The position numbers were made by a program, and so were the translations under genes. The notes under the pieces are model-generated. The model saw only the letters and a list, made by a program, of their open reading frames with translations, made no database searches and was not told where the DNA came from. A stretch of 64,000 nt of DNA from JBBIOI01 sp037443425. Its GTDB lineage: Bacteria; Desulfobacterota; BSN033; UBA1163. Below are positions 45,028 through 54,098 of the stretch, piece by piece (within the stretch, counting starts at the first letter, position 1; each line of letters begins with the position of its first letter). The stretch is from NCBI GenBank assembly GCA_037443425.1, contig JBBIOI010000002.1, forward strand, positions 33,508 through 97,507, read 5' to 3'.

Positions 45028-45627
45028 ATGGCTATCTATGCCAAATCTATTGACCAACTAATCGATGCACTTTCAAAACTTCCTGGTATCGGTAGAAAGA
45101 CCGCTACGAGATTGGCATTCCATATCTTAAGGAGTAATTCATCCGAGGCAGAGGCGCTTGCAAAGGCAATCCTTGATGTGAAAGAGAAGATTCGTCTCTG
45201 TTCAATCTGTTTTAACCTAACCGATGAAGATCCATGTTATATATGCAGGGACGAGAGACGTAATAAAGAGGTGCTCTGTGTAGTTGAAGGCCCTAATGAT
45301 CTGATTGCAATTGAGAATACAGGCGAATATCATGGTCTTTATCATGTACTTCATGGCAGACTCTCTCCACTCGAAGGTATTGGTCCTGAAGAACTTAAAA
45401 TCAGGGAACTTATGGACCGTTTGAGAAATGGAAAATGGAGTGAGGTGATCCTTGCAAATAATCCAACCGTAGAAGGAAGTGCCACTGCCCTTTACCTGAT
45501 AGATCTAATAAAACCCCTTGGAATAAAGGTGTCAAGGATTGCCTATGGTATACCTATGGGAGGTGAAATTGAATATTCAGATGGGATGACACTATCTAAG
45601 GCGCTTGAGGGAAGGAAAGAGGTTTAA
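45028..45627 (+). CDS. recR: Recombination mediator RecR
   Basis: RecFOR-pathway protein of 199 aa that helps load RecA on gapped DNA. Helix-hairpin-helix at the N-terminus (LSKLPGIGRKTATRLAFHIL), a zinc finger CSICFNLTDEDPCYIC, and a Toprim domain (LCVVEGPNDLIAIENTGEYHGLYHVLHGRLSPLEGIGP). Separated from ebfC by 69 bp. Confidence 0.97.
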   Translation: MAIYAKSIDQLIDALSKLPGIGRKTATRLAFHILRSNSSEAEALAKAILDVKEKIRLCSICFNLTDEDPCYICRDERRNKEVLCVVEGPNDLIAIENTGEYHGLYHVLHGRLSPLEGIGPEELKIRELMDRLRNGKWSEVILANNPTVEGSATALYLIDLIKPLGIKVSRIAYGIPMGGEIEYSDGMTLSKALEGRKEV

Positions 45628-45672
45628 CGTTAACATTTTTCTAACTTCTTGAATTTTTTAAGGAAAAAAAAT

Positions 45673-45701
45673 TTGAAAAAACGTAATAAATATTTTATAA
45701 A
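45673..45701 (+). promoter_or_regulatory. Promoter of the 2-oxoacid oxidoreductase operon
   Basis: TTGAAA (45673-45678), 17-nt spacer, TATAAA (45696-45701); start near 45708, then an AGGAG ribosome binding site before the ATG at 45727. It can drive the whole seven-gene run to 51848, whose gaps are all under about 30 bp. Confidence 0.55.
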
Positions 45702-45726
45702 GAATCATAAACTTTAGGAGATTAAA

Positions 45727-46275
45727 ATGATAGAGATTAGGTTTCACGGAAGAGGAGGGCAAGGCGCAGTAACCTCAGCAGAACTCTTAGCCCTCGCTGC
45801 AATTGAAGAAGGTAAATATGCCCAGGCATTCCCAAGTTTTGGTCCAGAGAGAAGGGGTGCCCCTGTTTTGGCATTCTGCCGAATAAGTGATGAACCAATT
45901 AAAATAAGGGCAAATATTTATGAACCTGATATTGTCGTTGTCCTTGATTCAAGTTTGTTAACTATAGTTGATGTAGCGGCAGGCATAAAACCAGAGGGTA
46001 TTGTAGTTACAACGAGTAAGGATTCTCCTGAAAAGGTTCGTGAAATCCTGAAGATAAAAAACAAGATAGGTGTTGTGGATGCAGTTAAGATTTCAAGAGA
46101 GGTCCTTGGGGTTCCCATTACAAATACGACCATGCTTGGTGCCTTAATTAAGGTATCGGGCTTGATAAAAAAGGAGTCCTTTTTTATGCCTTTTAAGAAA
46201 CGTTTTGGAAGGATTGCAGACAAAAATATCTCTGCCTTCGAACGTGCCTACGAAGAGACTACTTTTATTCAATAA
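45727..46275 (+). CDS. 2-oxoacid:ferredoxin oxidoreductase, gamma subunit
   Basis: 182-aa gamma subunit of a four-subunit (gamma, delta, alpha, beta) CoA-dependent 2-oxoacid oxidoreductase. Starts [21 protein letters not shown] and has [13 protein letters not shown], the standard blocks of PorC/VorC-type subunits. First gene in an operon that continues with NuoE, NuoF and NuoG-like subunits, so the enzyme may deliver electrons to NAD as well as ferredoxin. Substrate (pyruvate, branched-chain or aryl 2-oxoacid) cannot be told. Confidence 0.93.
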
Positions 46276-46293
46276 TCCAGAAGGGGTTTAAAA

Positions 46294-46593
46294 ATGACAA
46301 AACCAGAATATGAATGGACCTGGAAAGAAATACCCGTTGGAAATGTCGTTTTAGAACCAGGAAATGCAAGTCAGTATAGGACAGGAGATTGGAAGACATT
46401 AAAACCTGTTTTAAACAAAGAGCTATGTATTCATTGTGGGCTCTGTTATATCTACTGTCCTGATATGGCATACAATCTCGATGAAGAGGATTATTTTATT
46501 GTGGACCTCTTTTACTGTAAAGGTTGTGGTATATGTGCTAAGGAATGTCCAACGGGAGCAATCACCATGGTCTTAGAGAAAGAGGAGGGATGA
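46294..46593 (+). CDS. 2-oxoacid:ferredoxin oxidoreductase, delta (2x[4Fe-4S]) subunit
   Basis: 99-aa ferredoxin-like subunit with two full motifs, CIHCGLCYIYCPD and CKGCGICAKECPTGAI. It wires the thiamine-diphosphate site to external acceptors. Its stop overlaps the alpha subunit region by coupling: the ribosome binding site of alpha (AGGAGG, 46583-46588) lies inside this gene. Confidence 0.93.
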   Translation: MTKPEYEWTWKEIPVGNVVLEPGNASQYRTGDWKTLKPVLNKELCIHCGLCYIYCPDMAYNLDEEDYFIVDLFYCKGCGICAKECPTGAITMVLEKEEG

Positions 46594-46595
46594 GA

Positions 46596-47771
46596 ATGGG
46601 AAAAAGGGTTGGAATGGAGGTTTCAATTGCTGCAGCCGAAGCGGTTAAGCAATGTAATGTTGATGTAATATCAGCCTATCCCATAACACCTCAAACACAT
46701 ATTGTTGAGCATCTTTCAGAACTTGTAGCAAATGGTGAACTTGATGCAGAGTTTTTCTGTGTGGAATCAGAACATTCAGCACTTAGCGTTTGCGTTGGTG
46801 CATCAGCAGCAGGTGCAAGGGCATTTACCTGTACGAGCTCTCAAGGTCTCGCACTGATGAGTGAGATTACATACATTGCATCCGGGTTGAGACTGCCAAT
46901 CCTCATGATCCTTGCAAACCGAACACTTTCTTCACCTCTAAGTATATGGAATGATCACAGTGATGCTATGATGATAAGGGATTGTGGCTGGATTCAGTTC
47001 TTTGTAGAAAACGGGCAGGAGGTTTACGATCATGTTTTTATATCCTACCGTTTAGGAGAAGATAGATCGGTTCTCTTTCCTGTAGTTATAAATATGGATG
47101 GATTTATCCTAAGTCATGTGATTGAACCTATCGAGCTTATTGAGCAGGAGAAGATAGACCAGTTTCTTCCACCTTATGAACCACTTTATAGACTTCATCC
47201 TGATAGACCAATTACAATGGGTGCTTTTGCACTTCCAAGCATATTCGCAGAGACAAAGAAGGCACAAGAGGTTGCAATCAGATCTTCCTTCCCAAAGATA
47301 CTCGAAGTATGGAAGGCCTTTGGAGATATGACGGGAAGATATTACCACCCTGTGGAAACATATAAGTCTGAAGATGCTGAGACATTGATTTTAACAATGG
47401 GAAGTATTGGGGAAACAGCCTCAGTGGCTGTTGATATGATGAGAAAAGAAGGAAGGTCAGTTGGACTTGTAAGGCTTAGACTCTGGAGGCCTTTTCCTTT
47501 TGAAGATCTTAGAAAGGCAACCCTTCATGCAAAGAATTTGATTGTAATCGATAGATGCGTATCGGTTGGAGGCCCTGGCGGTCCTGTAGCCTCAGAGGTC
47601 AGGTCAGCACTTTATGGAGAGGATCGAAGGCCTATTGTTTATAATTTTGTCGCCGGTATCTCTGGAAGAGATGTAGCGCCTTCCGATTTTATCAAGATGG
47701 TTGATAAGGCCGAGATAGAGATAGAGGAAGGAAAGCGTGATGGTTATGAACTATACGGGGTGAGAGAATGA
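46596..47771 (+). CDS. 2-oxoacid:ferredoxin oxidoreductase, alpha subunit
   Basis: 391-aa alpha subunit, binding the pyrimidine side of thiamine diphosphate. MGKRVGMEVSIAAAEAVKQ, then AYPITPQTHIVEHLSELVA and ESEHSALSVCVGASAAGARAF are typical. The start at 46596 is preferred to in-frame upstream ATG codons because the AGGAGG of the delta gene lies 7 nt before it. The C-terminal domain (LILTMGSIGETASVAVDMMR) is complete. Relatives include pyruvate, 2-ketoisovalerate and phenylglyoxylate enzymes. Confidence 0.93.
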   Translation: MGKRVGMEVSIAAAEAVKQCNVDVISAYPITPQTHIVEHLSELVANGELDAEFFCVESEHSALSVCVGASAAGARAFTCTSSQGLALMSEITYIASGLRLPILMILANRTLSSPLSIWNDHSDAMMIRDCGWIQFFVENGQEVYDHVFISYRLGEDRSVLFPVVINMDGFILSHVIEPIELIEQEKIDQFLPPYEPLYRLHPDRPITMGAFALPSIFAETKKAQEVAIRSSFPKILEVWKAFGDMTGRYYHPVETYKSEDAETLILTMGSIGETASVAVDMMRKEGRSVGLVRLRLWRPFPFEDLRKATLHAKNLIVIDRCVSVGGPGGPVASEVRSALYGEDRRPIVYNFVAGISGRDVAPSDFIKMVDKAEIEIEEGKRDGYELYGVRE

Positions 47772-48700
47772 TTGAAAAATTAAATGTTTATGCAGTTAGG
47801 ACATTGACACAAAAAGAGTATTTTGCACCCGGACATCGTTCATGTCAGGGATGTGCAGAGGCCTTGGCCGTAAGATTGGTCTGTAAAGCCCTTGGAAGGA
47901 ATGTAATAATTGCAGCTGCAACAGGCTGTATGGAGATTGTTTCTTCCCCCCTTCCATTTACATCATGGAGGGTTCCATGGTTTCATTGCGCCTTTGAGAA
48001 TACGGCTGCTGTTGCTTCAGGGATTGAGGCAGGACTCAAGGTTTTAATGAGAAAGGGGAGAATTCCAAGGAAGAAGATTGTAACCCTTGCCATGGCTGGA
48101 GATGGAGGAACAGCTGATATTGGATTGCAGGCACTTTCTGGGGCACTCGAAAGGGGTCACGATTTTATCTATGTGTGTACTGATAATGAAGCATATATGA
48201 ATACTGGTATCCAGCGATCTTCTTCTACACCCTTCGGGGCATCAACCACTACATCGCCTGCTGGAAAGTTAAAACCTGGGCAGATTACATGGAAGAAAAA
48301 TATGCCCGAGATCGCAGCTGCACATAAAATTCCATATGTTGCAACAGCATGTCCGAGTTATCCAATCGACCTTGTGCAGAAGGTTAGAAAGGCTGCAAAT
48401 ATAGAAGGTCCTGCTTACATACATATCCTTTCTGTCTGTCCAACAGGATGGAGATCCGCACCAGAGCTCTCTATCAAACTCGGAAGGCTTGCAGTTGAGA
48501 CAGGGATATTTCCTCTATATGAAGTAGAGCATGGGAAATACCACCTGAGCATAGACTTCCCAGAATTAAAGCCGGTAAAAGAGTATATCAAACTTCAAGG
48601 CAGGTTTAGACATCTTACAGACGAGATGATCGAAGAGATAGAAAAAAGGGTACATGAAGAGTATGAAATCTTGAGAGAAAAATCAAAAAGGGGATTTTAG
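47768..48700 (+). CDS. 2-oxoacid:ferredoxin oxidoreductase, beta subunit
   Basis: 310-aa beta subunit holding the thiamine diphosphate/Mg site: AGDGGTADIGLQALSGALERGHDFIYVCTDNEAYMNTG, and the proximal cluster cysteines (GHRSCQGCAEALAVRL, ATGCMEIV). The threonine-rich stretch TPFGASTTTSPAGK follows the usual N-T-G-x-Q-x-S-x-x-T pattern. Start overlaps the alpha stop by 4 bp. Confidence 0.94.
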   Translation: MIEKLNVYAVRTLTQKEYFAPGHRSCQGCAEALAVRLVCKALGRNVIIAAATGCMEIVSSPLPFTSWRVPWFHCAFENTAAVASGIEAGLKVLMRKGRIPRKKIVTLAMAGDGGTADIGLQALSGALERGHDFIYVCTDNEAYMNTGIQRSSSTPFGASTTTSPAGKLKPGQITWKKNMPEIAAAHKIPYVATACPSYPIDLVQKVRKAANIEGPAYIHILSVCPTGWRSAPELSIKLGRLAVETGIFPLYEVEHGKYHLSIDFPELKPVKEYIKLQGRFRHLTDEMIEEIEKRVHEEYEILREKSKRGF

Positions 48701-48703
48701 GTT

Positions 48704-49156
48704 ATGACTCAATCAGAAATTGATGCCATTATTGAACAGCATGGAAGAAGAGAATCAGCTATTCTTGCAATCCTTCAGGATATTCAGTCTAAAGAAAAGT
48801 ATCTACCGAAGGAAGATTTAGAATATGTGAGTCAAAGATTGAATATTCCTTTAACGAATTTATTTAGGATAGCTACTTTTTATAATGCGTTGAGCCTTAA
48901 ACCGAGGGGACGACATAAAATTGATGTCTGCCTTGGGACAGCCTGTCATGTTAGGGGTGGGGGTAAGATTTTGGAAAAGATTGAAAGAGAACTAAAGATA
49001 TCTGTTGGCGAAACTACAAAAGATAGACGATTTACTCTTGAATCGGTTCGGTGCCTTGGGTGTTGTAGTTTAGGTCCTGTGGCTGTAATTGATGGACAGG
49101 TTTATGGTCGACTTACACAGGATAAGGTACCGTTGTTGCTTAAAGAATTTAAGTAA
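48704..49156 (+). CDS. NuoE-like [2Fe-2S] subunit
   Basis: 150-aa thioredoxin-fold subunit (24-kDa type) of NADH-dependent oxidoreductases. Four cluster cysteines in CLGTACHVRG and SVRCLGCCSLGP. N-terminal helical bundle IDAIIEQHGRRESAILAIL and LNIPLTNLFRIATFYNAL. Starts 3 bp after the oxidoreductase beta stop, so it belongs to the same complex or at least the same operon. Complex I genes are not nearby, so this is not a nuo operon. Confidence 0.93.
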   Translation: MTQSEIDAIIEQHGRRESAILAILQDIQSKEKYLPKEDLEYVSQRLNIPLTNLFRIATFYNALSLKPRGRHKIDVCLGTACHVRGGGKILEKIERELKISVGETTKDRRFTLESVRCLGCCSLGPVAVIDGQVYGRLTQDKVPLLLKEFK

Positions 49157-49178
49157 AAATTTTTTTATCGAGGGGAAA

Positions 49179-51107
49179 ATGAGAATTCGAACTAAGAGTG
49201 ATTTGGAAAAAATAAGGCAGAAAGGCTTAGAGACACTTTATCCAAAAGGGATTAAGGTATCTGTGGGAATGGCTACTTGTGGAATTTCTACCGGTGCCCA
49301 AAAGGTCTATGATACAATCCAGAATGAGATAGAAAAATCGAGATTTCCAATTAAAGTAAGTCAAACAGGTTGTATCGGTTTTTGTCAAAAAGAACCAGTT
49401 GTTGATATTTTTGAAGCAGGTAAACCTCGTGTTTTTTATCAAGAAGTAACACCAGAGAAAGCTATAAGATTACTTCATGAATGGATGGAAGATAAGGTTG
49501 TAAAAGATTATCTCTTTTTTAAAATGGAAAGGGAAGAATGGATAGTTGATAATAAATTTTGGGATTATATTATTGAACATATACCTCAAGGACTTAATGG
49601 AGTATATCTTTACAATCAAATTCCTTTTTACAAAAAACAATTAAAAATTGCTTTAAGAAATTGTGGATTTATTAACCCTGACCAAATAGAAGAATATATT
49701 GCAAGAGGAGGATATTTTTCTCTTTATAAAGCCATTTTTGAGATGAAGCCAGAAGAGATAATAGATGAAGTTAAGAAATCGGGTTTGCGCGGAAGAGGTG
49801 GGGCTGGATTTCCTACAGGGTTAAAATGGGAGTCATGTCGACGCGCAAAAGGTGATATTAAATATGTTTTATGCAATGCTGATGAAGGGGATCCAGGTGC
49901 CTATATGGACCGAAGTGTTTTGGAAGGGGATCCCCATAGTGTTATCGAAGGAATGATAATTGGAGCTTATGCCATCGGGGCAAGTGAAGGATTCATCTAT
50001 GTAAGAGATGAATACCCTTTGGCTATTCAAAAGCTCCAGATTGCAATAAAGCAAGCAGAAGATTATGGTCTTTTAGGAGAAGATATTTTAGGATCAGGAT
50101 TTTCTTTCAAAATTAATCTTTTCAGAGGAGGGGGGGCATTTGTTTGTGGAGAATCTACAGCCCTAATGGCTTCAATAGAAGGAAAAGTAGGCGAACCAAG
50201 AGCAAAACATATACATACGACTGAGAGTGGTCTTTGGGACCATCCCAGCAATCTAAATAATGTTGAGACATGGAATAATGTACCGGTTATCATTTCGAGA
50301 GGGTCCGATTGGTATTCAAGAATTGGGACAGAAGGAAGTAAAGGGACAAAGGTTTTTTCAATAGTTGGAAAAGTGAATAATACAGGGCTAATAGAAGTCC
50401 CAATGGGTATAACATTGAGAGAGATTGTTTATGATATTGGAGGCGGTATCCCTGACGGGAAAAAGTTTAAGGCTGTTCAAACAGGTGGTCCTTCTGGAGG
50501 GTGTATCCCTGAATCTCTTCTTGACCTTCCTGTTGATTTTGATAGACTGACTGAAGTTGGTTCTATGATGGGTTCGGGTGGAATGATTGTGATGGATGAA
50601 TCAACATGTATGGTTGATGTTGCAAAATACTTTATGAACTTTCTTAAGGACGAATCGTGTGGTAAATGCACATCTTGTCGTGAAGGAACAAAAAGGATGC
50701 ATGAGATTCTTACAGATATTACAGAGGGTAGAGGTAAACCCGAGCATCTTGATCTTCTTGAGGAATTGGCTTGGGTCACTGCAGAGGCATCACTGTGTGC
50801 CCTTGGTGGAACAGCGCCAAACCCTGTTCTTTCGACACTACGTTATTTTAGAGATGAATATAAAGAACATATAATTAATAAGAGGTGTCCTGCAAAGGTC
50901 TGTAAAGCGCTTCTAAAATACAGAATCTTACCTGAGGTGTGCACGATGTGCGGTCGATGTTCAAAGGAATGTCCTGTAAAGGCCATTTCAGGAAAGAGAA
51001 AAACGAAGAAGGAAGAGGGGATTCCGTTTAAGATAGACGAAGAAAAGTGTATTAAATGCGGGATGTGTTTTGAGGTGTGTAAGTTTAATGCCATTGAGGT
51101 GCAATAA
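49179..51107 (+). CDS. NuoF-like NADH-binding subunit with extra 2Fe-2S and 2x[4Fe-4S] domains
   Basis: 642 aa. The start is the ATG at 49179, after GAGGGG; a longer frame reading is out of line with the family. N-terminal [2Fe-2S] thioredoxin-like domain (MATCGISTGAQKVYDTI, QTGCIGFCQKEPVVDIF), FMN/NADH core (RGRGGAGFPTGLKWE, CNADEGDPGAYMDR, FRGGGAFVCGESTALM), [4Fe-4S] site ESCGKCTSCREGTKRM, and a C-terminal ferredoxin (CTMCGRCSKECPVKAI, CIKCGMCFEVCKFNAI). Same plan as HydB, HndC and FdhB-type diaphorases. Links electrons to NAD(P). Confidence 0.94.
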   Translation: MRIRTKSDLEKIRQKGLETLYPKGIKVSVGMATCGISTGAQKVYDTIQNEIEKSRFPIKVSQTGCIGFCQKEPVVDIFEAGKPRVFYQEVTPEKAIRLLHEWMEDKVVKDYLFFKMEREEWIVDNKFWDYIIEHIPQGLNGVYLYNQIPFYKKQLKIALRNCGFINPDQIEEYIARGGYFSLYKAIFEMKPEEIIDEVKKSGLRGRGGAGFPTGLKWESCRRAKGDIKYVLCNADEGDPGAYMDRSVLEGDPHSVIEGMIIGAYAIGASEGFIYVRDEYPLAIQKLQIAIKQAEDYGLLGEDILGSGFSFKINLFRGGGAFVCGESTALMASIEGKVGEPRAKHIHTTESGLWDHPSNLNNVETWNNVPVIISRGSDWYSRIGTEGSKGTKVFSIVGKVNNTGLIEVPMGITLREIVYDIGGGIPDGKKFKAVQTGGPSGGCIPESLLDLPVDFDRLTEVGSMMGSGGMIVMDESTCMVDVAKYFMNFLKDESCGKCTSCREGTKRMHEILTDITEGRGKPEHLDLLEELAWVTAEASLCALGGTAPNPVLSTLRYFRDEYKEHIINKRCPAKVCKALLKYRILPEVCTMCGRCSKECPVKAISGKRKTKKEEGIPFKIDEEKCIKCGMCFEVCKFNAIEVQ

Positions 51108-51134
51108 ATAGATAGTTTATAAGAGGAGAAGAGG

Positions 51135-51848
51135 ATGATTTCTTTTACAATTGATGGGCAGCCTGTAGAGGCTAAAGAAGGCCAAAATGTACTTGAGGTA
51201 GCGTTAGATGCAGGATTTGATATCCCACATCTCTGTTATAACGAGAATGTAAAACCCTATGGAGCTTGCCGGCTCTGTCTTGTAGAGGTCTCCCGAAAAG
51301 GCAGGTCAAGACTTACGACCTCATGTAATTATCCTGTAATGGAAGGGATTGAGGTATATACCTCTACTCAAAAGGTGATTAAGGCAAGGAAGTTAATTAT
51401 GGAGCTACTTCTTGCAATGTGTCCTGGAAGTAAACTTCTTCAGGATATGGCAAAAGAGATGGGTATTAGTGAAGTAAGATTTAAAAAAGAAGACAAGGAT
51501 TGTATTCTCTGTGGACTATGTGCGAGGGTATGTGATGAGGTGGTTGGGGCGCATGCAATACAGTTTGCATTCAGGGGAGATCGCAGGGAGGTATGTCCTC
51601 CTTTTATGGAGCAACCAAAAGATTGTATTGCCTGTGGCGCTTGCGTCGTTGTTTGTCCTGTGGATGTAATAGGGATGAAAGAGGAGGGAGATGAAAGAAC
51701 TATTGTAAGATGGAAACGAACGCTTAAGATGAAGCAATGTAAGGTTTGTGGAAACTATTTTGCTCCATGGTTTCAGTTAGAAAAATTTAGAGAGAGGGCA
51801 AACCTTCCAAAGGATTTTTTTGATGTCTGTTTTACTTGTAGAAGTTGA
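51135..51848 (+). CDS. NuoG-N/HoxU-like iron-sulfur subunit
   Basis: 237 aa. N-terminal [2Fe-2S] plant-type ferredoxin (CYNENVKPYGACRLCLVEV, then SCNYPV), a region without the full His-Cys3 cluster, then two [4Fe-4S] motifs CILCGLCARVCDEVVG and CIACGACVVVCPVDVI. The C-terminal extension has four further cysteines, CKVCGNYFAP and VCFTCRS, which could bind zinc or another cluster and is not usual for HoxU. Last gene of the oxidoreductase operon. Confidence 0.9.
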   Translation: MISFTIDGQPVEAKEGQNVLEVALDAGFDIPHLCYNENVKPYGACRLCLVEVSRKGRSRLTTSCNYPVMEGIEVYTSTQKVIKARKLIMELLLAMCPGSKLLQDMAKEMGISEVRFKKEDKDCILCGLCARVCDEVVGAHAIQFAFRGDRREVCPPFMEQPKDCIACGACVVVCPVDVIGMKEEGDERTIVRWKRTLKMKQCKVCGNYFAPWFQLEKFRERANLPKDFFDVCFTCRS

Positions 51849-51901
51849 AATTCTTCCGCCATTGGAGTATACTTTATTTAATCCATGGAGGAGGTAGGGG
51901 T

Positions 51902-52348
51902 ATGGAATATATAAAGTGGGAGCCTTTCAAAGATTTAATGATGATGCAGGAAAGGATGACCCGACTATTTGATGAAACCCTTGCAAGGATATGGAAAGAA
52001 GAAGGCGTAACGAGAAGGGTTTGGACCCCTCCTGTAGATATACTGGAAAGAGAGAACGAACTGCTAATCAAGATCGATCTTCCAGAGGTTATACAGAGCG
52101 ATATAGATATTAAAGTAGAAGACAATGTTCTAACAATACAGGGTGAAAGAAGATTTATTAAAGAGAGTCCAGATGATCGTTACCTTCAGATAGAAAGACC
52201 GTATGGAACATTTCAGCGGACATTCACCCTTCCAAGGACAATTGATCAGGAAAAGATAAAGGCCTCCTATAAAGATGGTGTTTTACGGATTCTCCTTCCA
52301 AAAAGGTCAGCACCTCAACCGAAGCAGATAACTATAATAGAGGAATAA
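51902..52348 (+). CDS. Hsp20/alpha-crystallin small heat shock protein
   Basis: 148-aa ATP-independent holdase. The frame is open further upstream but GGAGGAGGTAGGGG directly before the ATG at 51902 sets the start, giving MEYIKWEPFKDLMMMQERM. Alpha-crystallin domain WTPPVDILERENELLIKIDLP through GTFQRTFTLPRTIDQEKIKA and GVLRILLPK (with the L-x-I-x-L tail element ILLPKR). Located 53 bp after the oxidoreductase operon. Confidence 0.95.
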   Translation: MEYIKWEPFKDLMMMQERMTRLFDETLARIWKEEGVTRRVWTPPVDILERENELLIKIDLPEVIQSDIDIKVEDNVLTIQGERRFIKESPDDRYLQIERPYGTFQRTFTLPRTIDQEKIKASYKDGVLRILLPKRSAPQPKQITIIEE

Positions 52349-52363
52349 AAAAGTTCCAAGAAT

Positions 52364-53011
52364 TTACTTTGGTACCTTTTTCCAGTCAGACAAAAATCTC
52401 TCTATCCCTATATCTGTCAAGGGATGGTGAATTAACTGTTCAAGAACTTTAAACGGAATAGTGGCAACGTCTGCTCCTATGAGTGCTGCTTCAAGGACAT
52501 GGATGGGATGACGGATACTTGATACGATTACCTGGGATTCAAAATCATAATTATTAAAGATTGTAATAATCTCTTCAATTAAGTCCATTCCTCTTTGGGA
52601 GATATCGTCAAGTCTCCCAATAAAAGGGCTTATATAAGTTGAGCCAGCCTTTGCAGCTAAAAGTGCCTGAGTTGCAGAAAAAACAAGTGTTGTATTTGTT
52701 TTAATACCTTCGGAAACGAGAACCTTTATTGCTTTTAAGCCCTCTTCAGTCATCGGGATTTTCACAACAATATTTTCGCCCATCTTAACAAGTTTTTTTG
52801 CTTCATCTATCATTCCATTTGCATCAAGACTTATAACCTCAAGGCTAATTGGTAGACCATTTATAATTTCACAAATTTCTCTTATTAGCAATTTAAAATC
52901 TTTATTCTCTTTTGAGATGAGAGTTGGATTTGTTGTAACTCCATCAATGATTCCCATTTCATAAGCCTTTTTTATCTCCTGTGGATTGGCCGTATCTATA
53001 AAGAACTTCAT
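52364..53011 (-). CDS. Transaldolase-like fructose-6-phosphate aldolase (TalC/Fsa family)
   Basis: 215-aa (beta/alpha)8 barrel of the short transaldolase group. [33 protein letters not shown] at the N-terminus, the Schiff-base lysine in [15 protein letters not shown], then [31 protein letters not shown]. Bacterial members act as transaldolase or fructose-6-phosphate aldolase; the sequence alone does not separate them well. Convergent with the Hsp20 gene (15 bp). Confidence 0.93.
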   Translation of the reverse strand: MKFFIDTANPQEIKKAYEMGIIDGVTTNPTLISKENKDFKLLIREICEIINGLPISLEVISLDANGMIDEAKKLVKMGENIVVKIPMTEEGLKAIKVLVSEGIKTNTTLVFSATQALLAAKAGSTYISPFIGRLDDISQRGMDLIEEIITIFNNYDFESQVIVSSIRHPIHVLEAALIGADVATIPFKVLEQLIHHPLTDIGIERFLSDWKKVPK

Positions 53012-53042
53012 TTCAACCCTCCAGAGCTTTTAAATAAAAAAT

Positions 53043-53068
53043 AGGTGGTAAGAATATTCTTACCACCT
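53043..53068 (-). terminator. Intrinsic terminator after the OmpA gene
   Basis: A perfect 26-bp palindrome (arms AGGTGGTAAGAAT and its complement). On the minus strand it follows the OmpA stop (53106) by 38 bp and is followed by ATTTTTATTTA, so it ends the DUF4398-OmpA transcript. Its full self-complementarity means it would also form as a cruciform or operator upstream of the aldolase gene. Confidence 0.75.
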
Positions 53069-53105
53069 GAGTTTATTTCTATTATTAGAAAAGATTTTGT
53101 CAGAT

Positions 53106-54086
53106 TTATGGAATTATCCTGAATTCGACCCTTCTATTTTTTGCCCTTCCTTCCTTGGTTGCATTATCAGCAATAGGCCTTTTACTTCCATAGCCTTTAG
53201 TCTTTAATCGATCAGCCTGAATATTAAATTTATCAATTAGATACTTTTTAGCACTTTCAGCCCTTTTCTCTGAAAGGATTTGATTCAATCTTTCTGAACC
53301 TGTTGAATCAGCATGGCCTTCTATTATGACTTTAATCTGAGGATTATCTTTAAGAATCATACCATTTTTATCCAGCGACTTAGAAGCTGTGGGTGATATG
53401 TTAGATTTATTTATATCAAAATAAACTGGTTCAAAAACTGGTGCAACTGGTGGTTTAGGTGGTGCTGGTGGTACGGGTGCAGGTGCTGGTGTTGGTGGTG
53501 CGGGTGGAGGTGCTGCGGGTGCGGGTGGAGGTGCTGGTTTTCCAGGAGCCACTGCGACTGGTGGTGGTTCTGGTGGAGGAAGTACAGATGGTGGTCCCAT
53601 TTGTGGAGGAAGTGTTGGCGGAGTCGGCGGTGGAAATTCTTCTTTTGGTGGTGGCGGGGCAACCACAGGAGGAGGAGGTGCTGGGGGCGGAACAACTACA
53701 GGAGGAGGAGGTGCTGGTGGCGGAGCAACCACAGCAGGAGGTGGTGGCGGCGGAGCAACAACAGGTGGAGTTGGTGGTTTTTCACAAATCCTTATTGCCT
53801 CTAATGATTTTTCTTTTACAATCTTTATATGGTTATCGAGATTTTCTATTTCTCGCCAGTAGTCTTTTACCTCATGGTCTGCAATAGCAATATAGGCCTC
53901 AGCAGTAGCATATTGGCAGGGTGCACATTTTTTTGCACCTATGAGAGTTGCCTTCTGAAATACCTCTTTTGCCTCATTATATGCATTCATTGTCTCTTTA
54001 TTTACTGCACATCCAGAAGCGATTAATAAAAATAGTATAAAAACTCCTAACAATGTCCAGAATCTTTTTACCTTCATATTCTTCAC
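53106..54086 (-). CDS. OmpA-family lipoprotein with DUF4398-like N-terminus and long proline-rich linker
   Basis: 326 aa. Signal peptide with lipobox LLIASGC (Cys 27); a helical DUF4398-like segment (QYATAEAYIAIADHEVKDYW); a linker of about 120 residues (about 105-225) almost wholly Pro, Ala, Val and Pro-Pro runs; and a C-terminal OmpA peptidoglycan-binding domain (VIIEGHADSTGSERLNQ, LSEKRAESAKKYL, GYGSKRPIADNATKEGRAKNRRVEF). Lipid-anchored in the outer membrane and holding peptidoglycan, with the linker spanning the gap. Second gene of an operon after the small DUF4398 lipoprotein. Confidence 0.92.
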   Translation of the reverse strand: MKNMKVKRFWTLLGVFILFLLIASGCAVNKETMNAYNEAKEVFQKATLIGAKKCAPCQYATAEAYIAIADHEVKDYWREIENLDNHIKIVKEKSLEAIRICEKPPTPPVVAPPPPPPAVVAPPPAPPPPVVVPPPAPPPPVVAPPPPKEEFPPPTPPTLPPQMGPPSVLPPPEPPPVAVAPGKPAPPPAPAAPPPAPPTPAPAPVPPAPPKPPVAPVFEPVYFDINKSNISPTASKSLDKNGMILKDNPQIKVIIEGHADSTGSERLNQILSEKRAESAKKYLIDKFNIQADRLKTKGYGSKRPIADNATKEGRAKNRRVEFRIIP

Positions 54087-54098
54087 CCCCTTCCGATA

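Noticed and set aside
53450..53780. CRISPR-like or minisatellite array
   Set aside because: The short GGTGGT/GGAGGAGG repeats are in frame in the OmpA linker and have no spacers.
53459..53887. 142-aa Val/Glu-rich plus-strand ORF
   Set aside because: It is the antisense of the proline-rich linker of the OmpA gene and has the biased composition expected from that.
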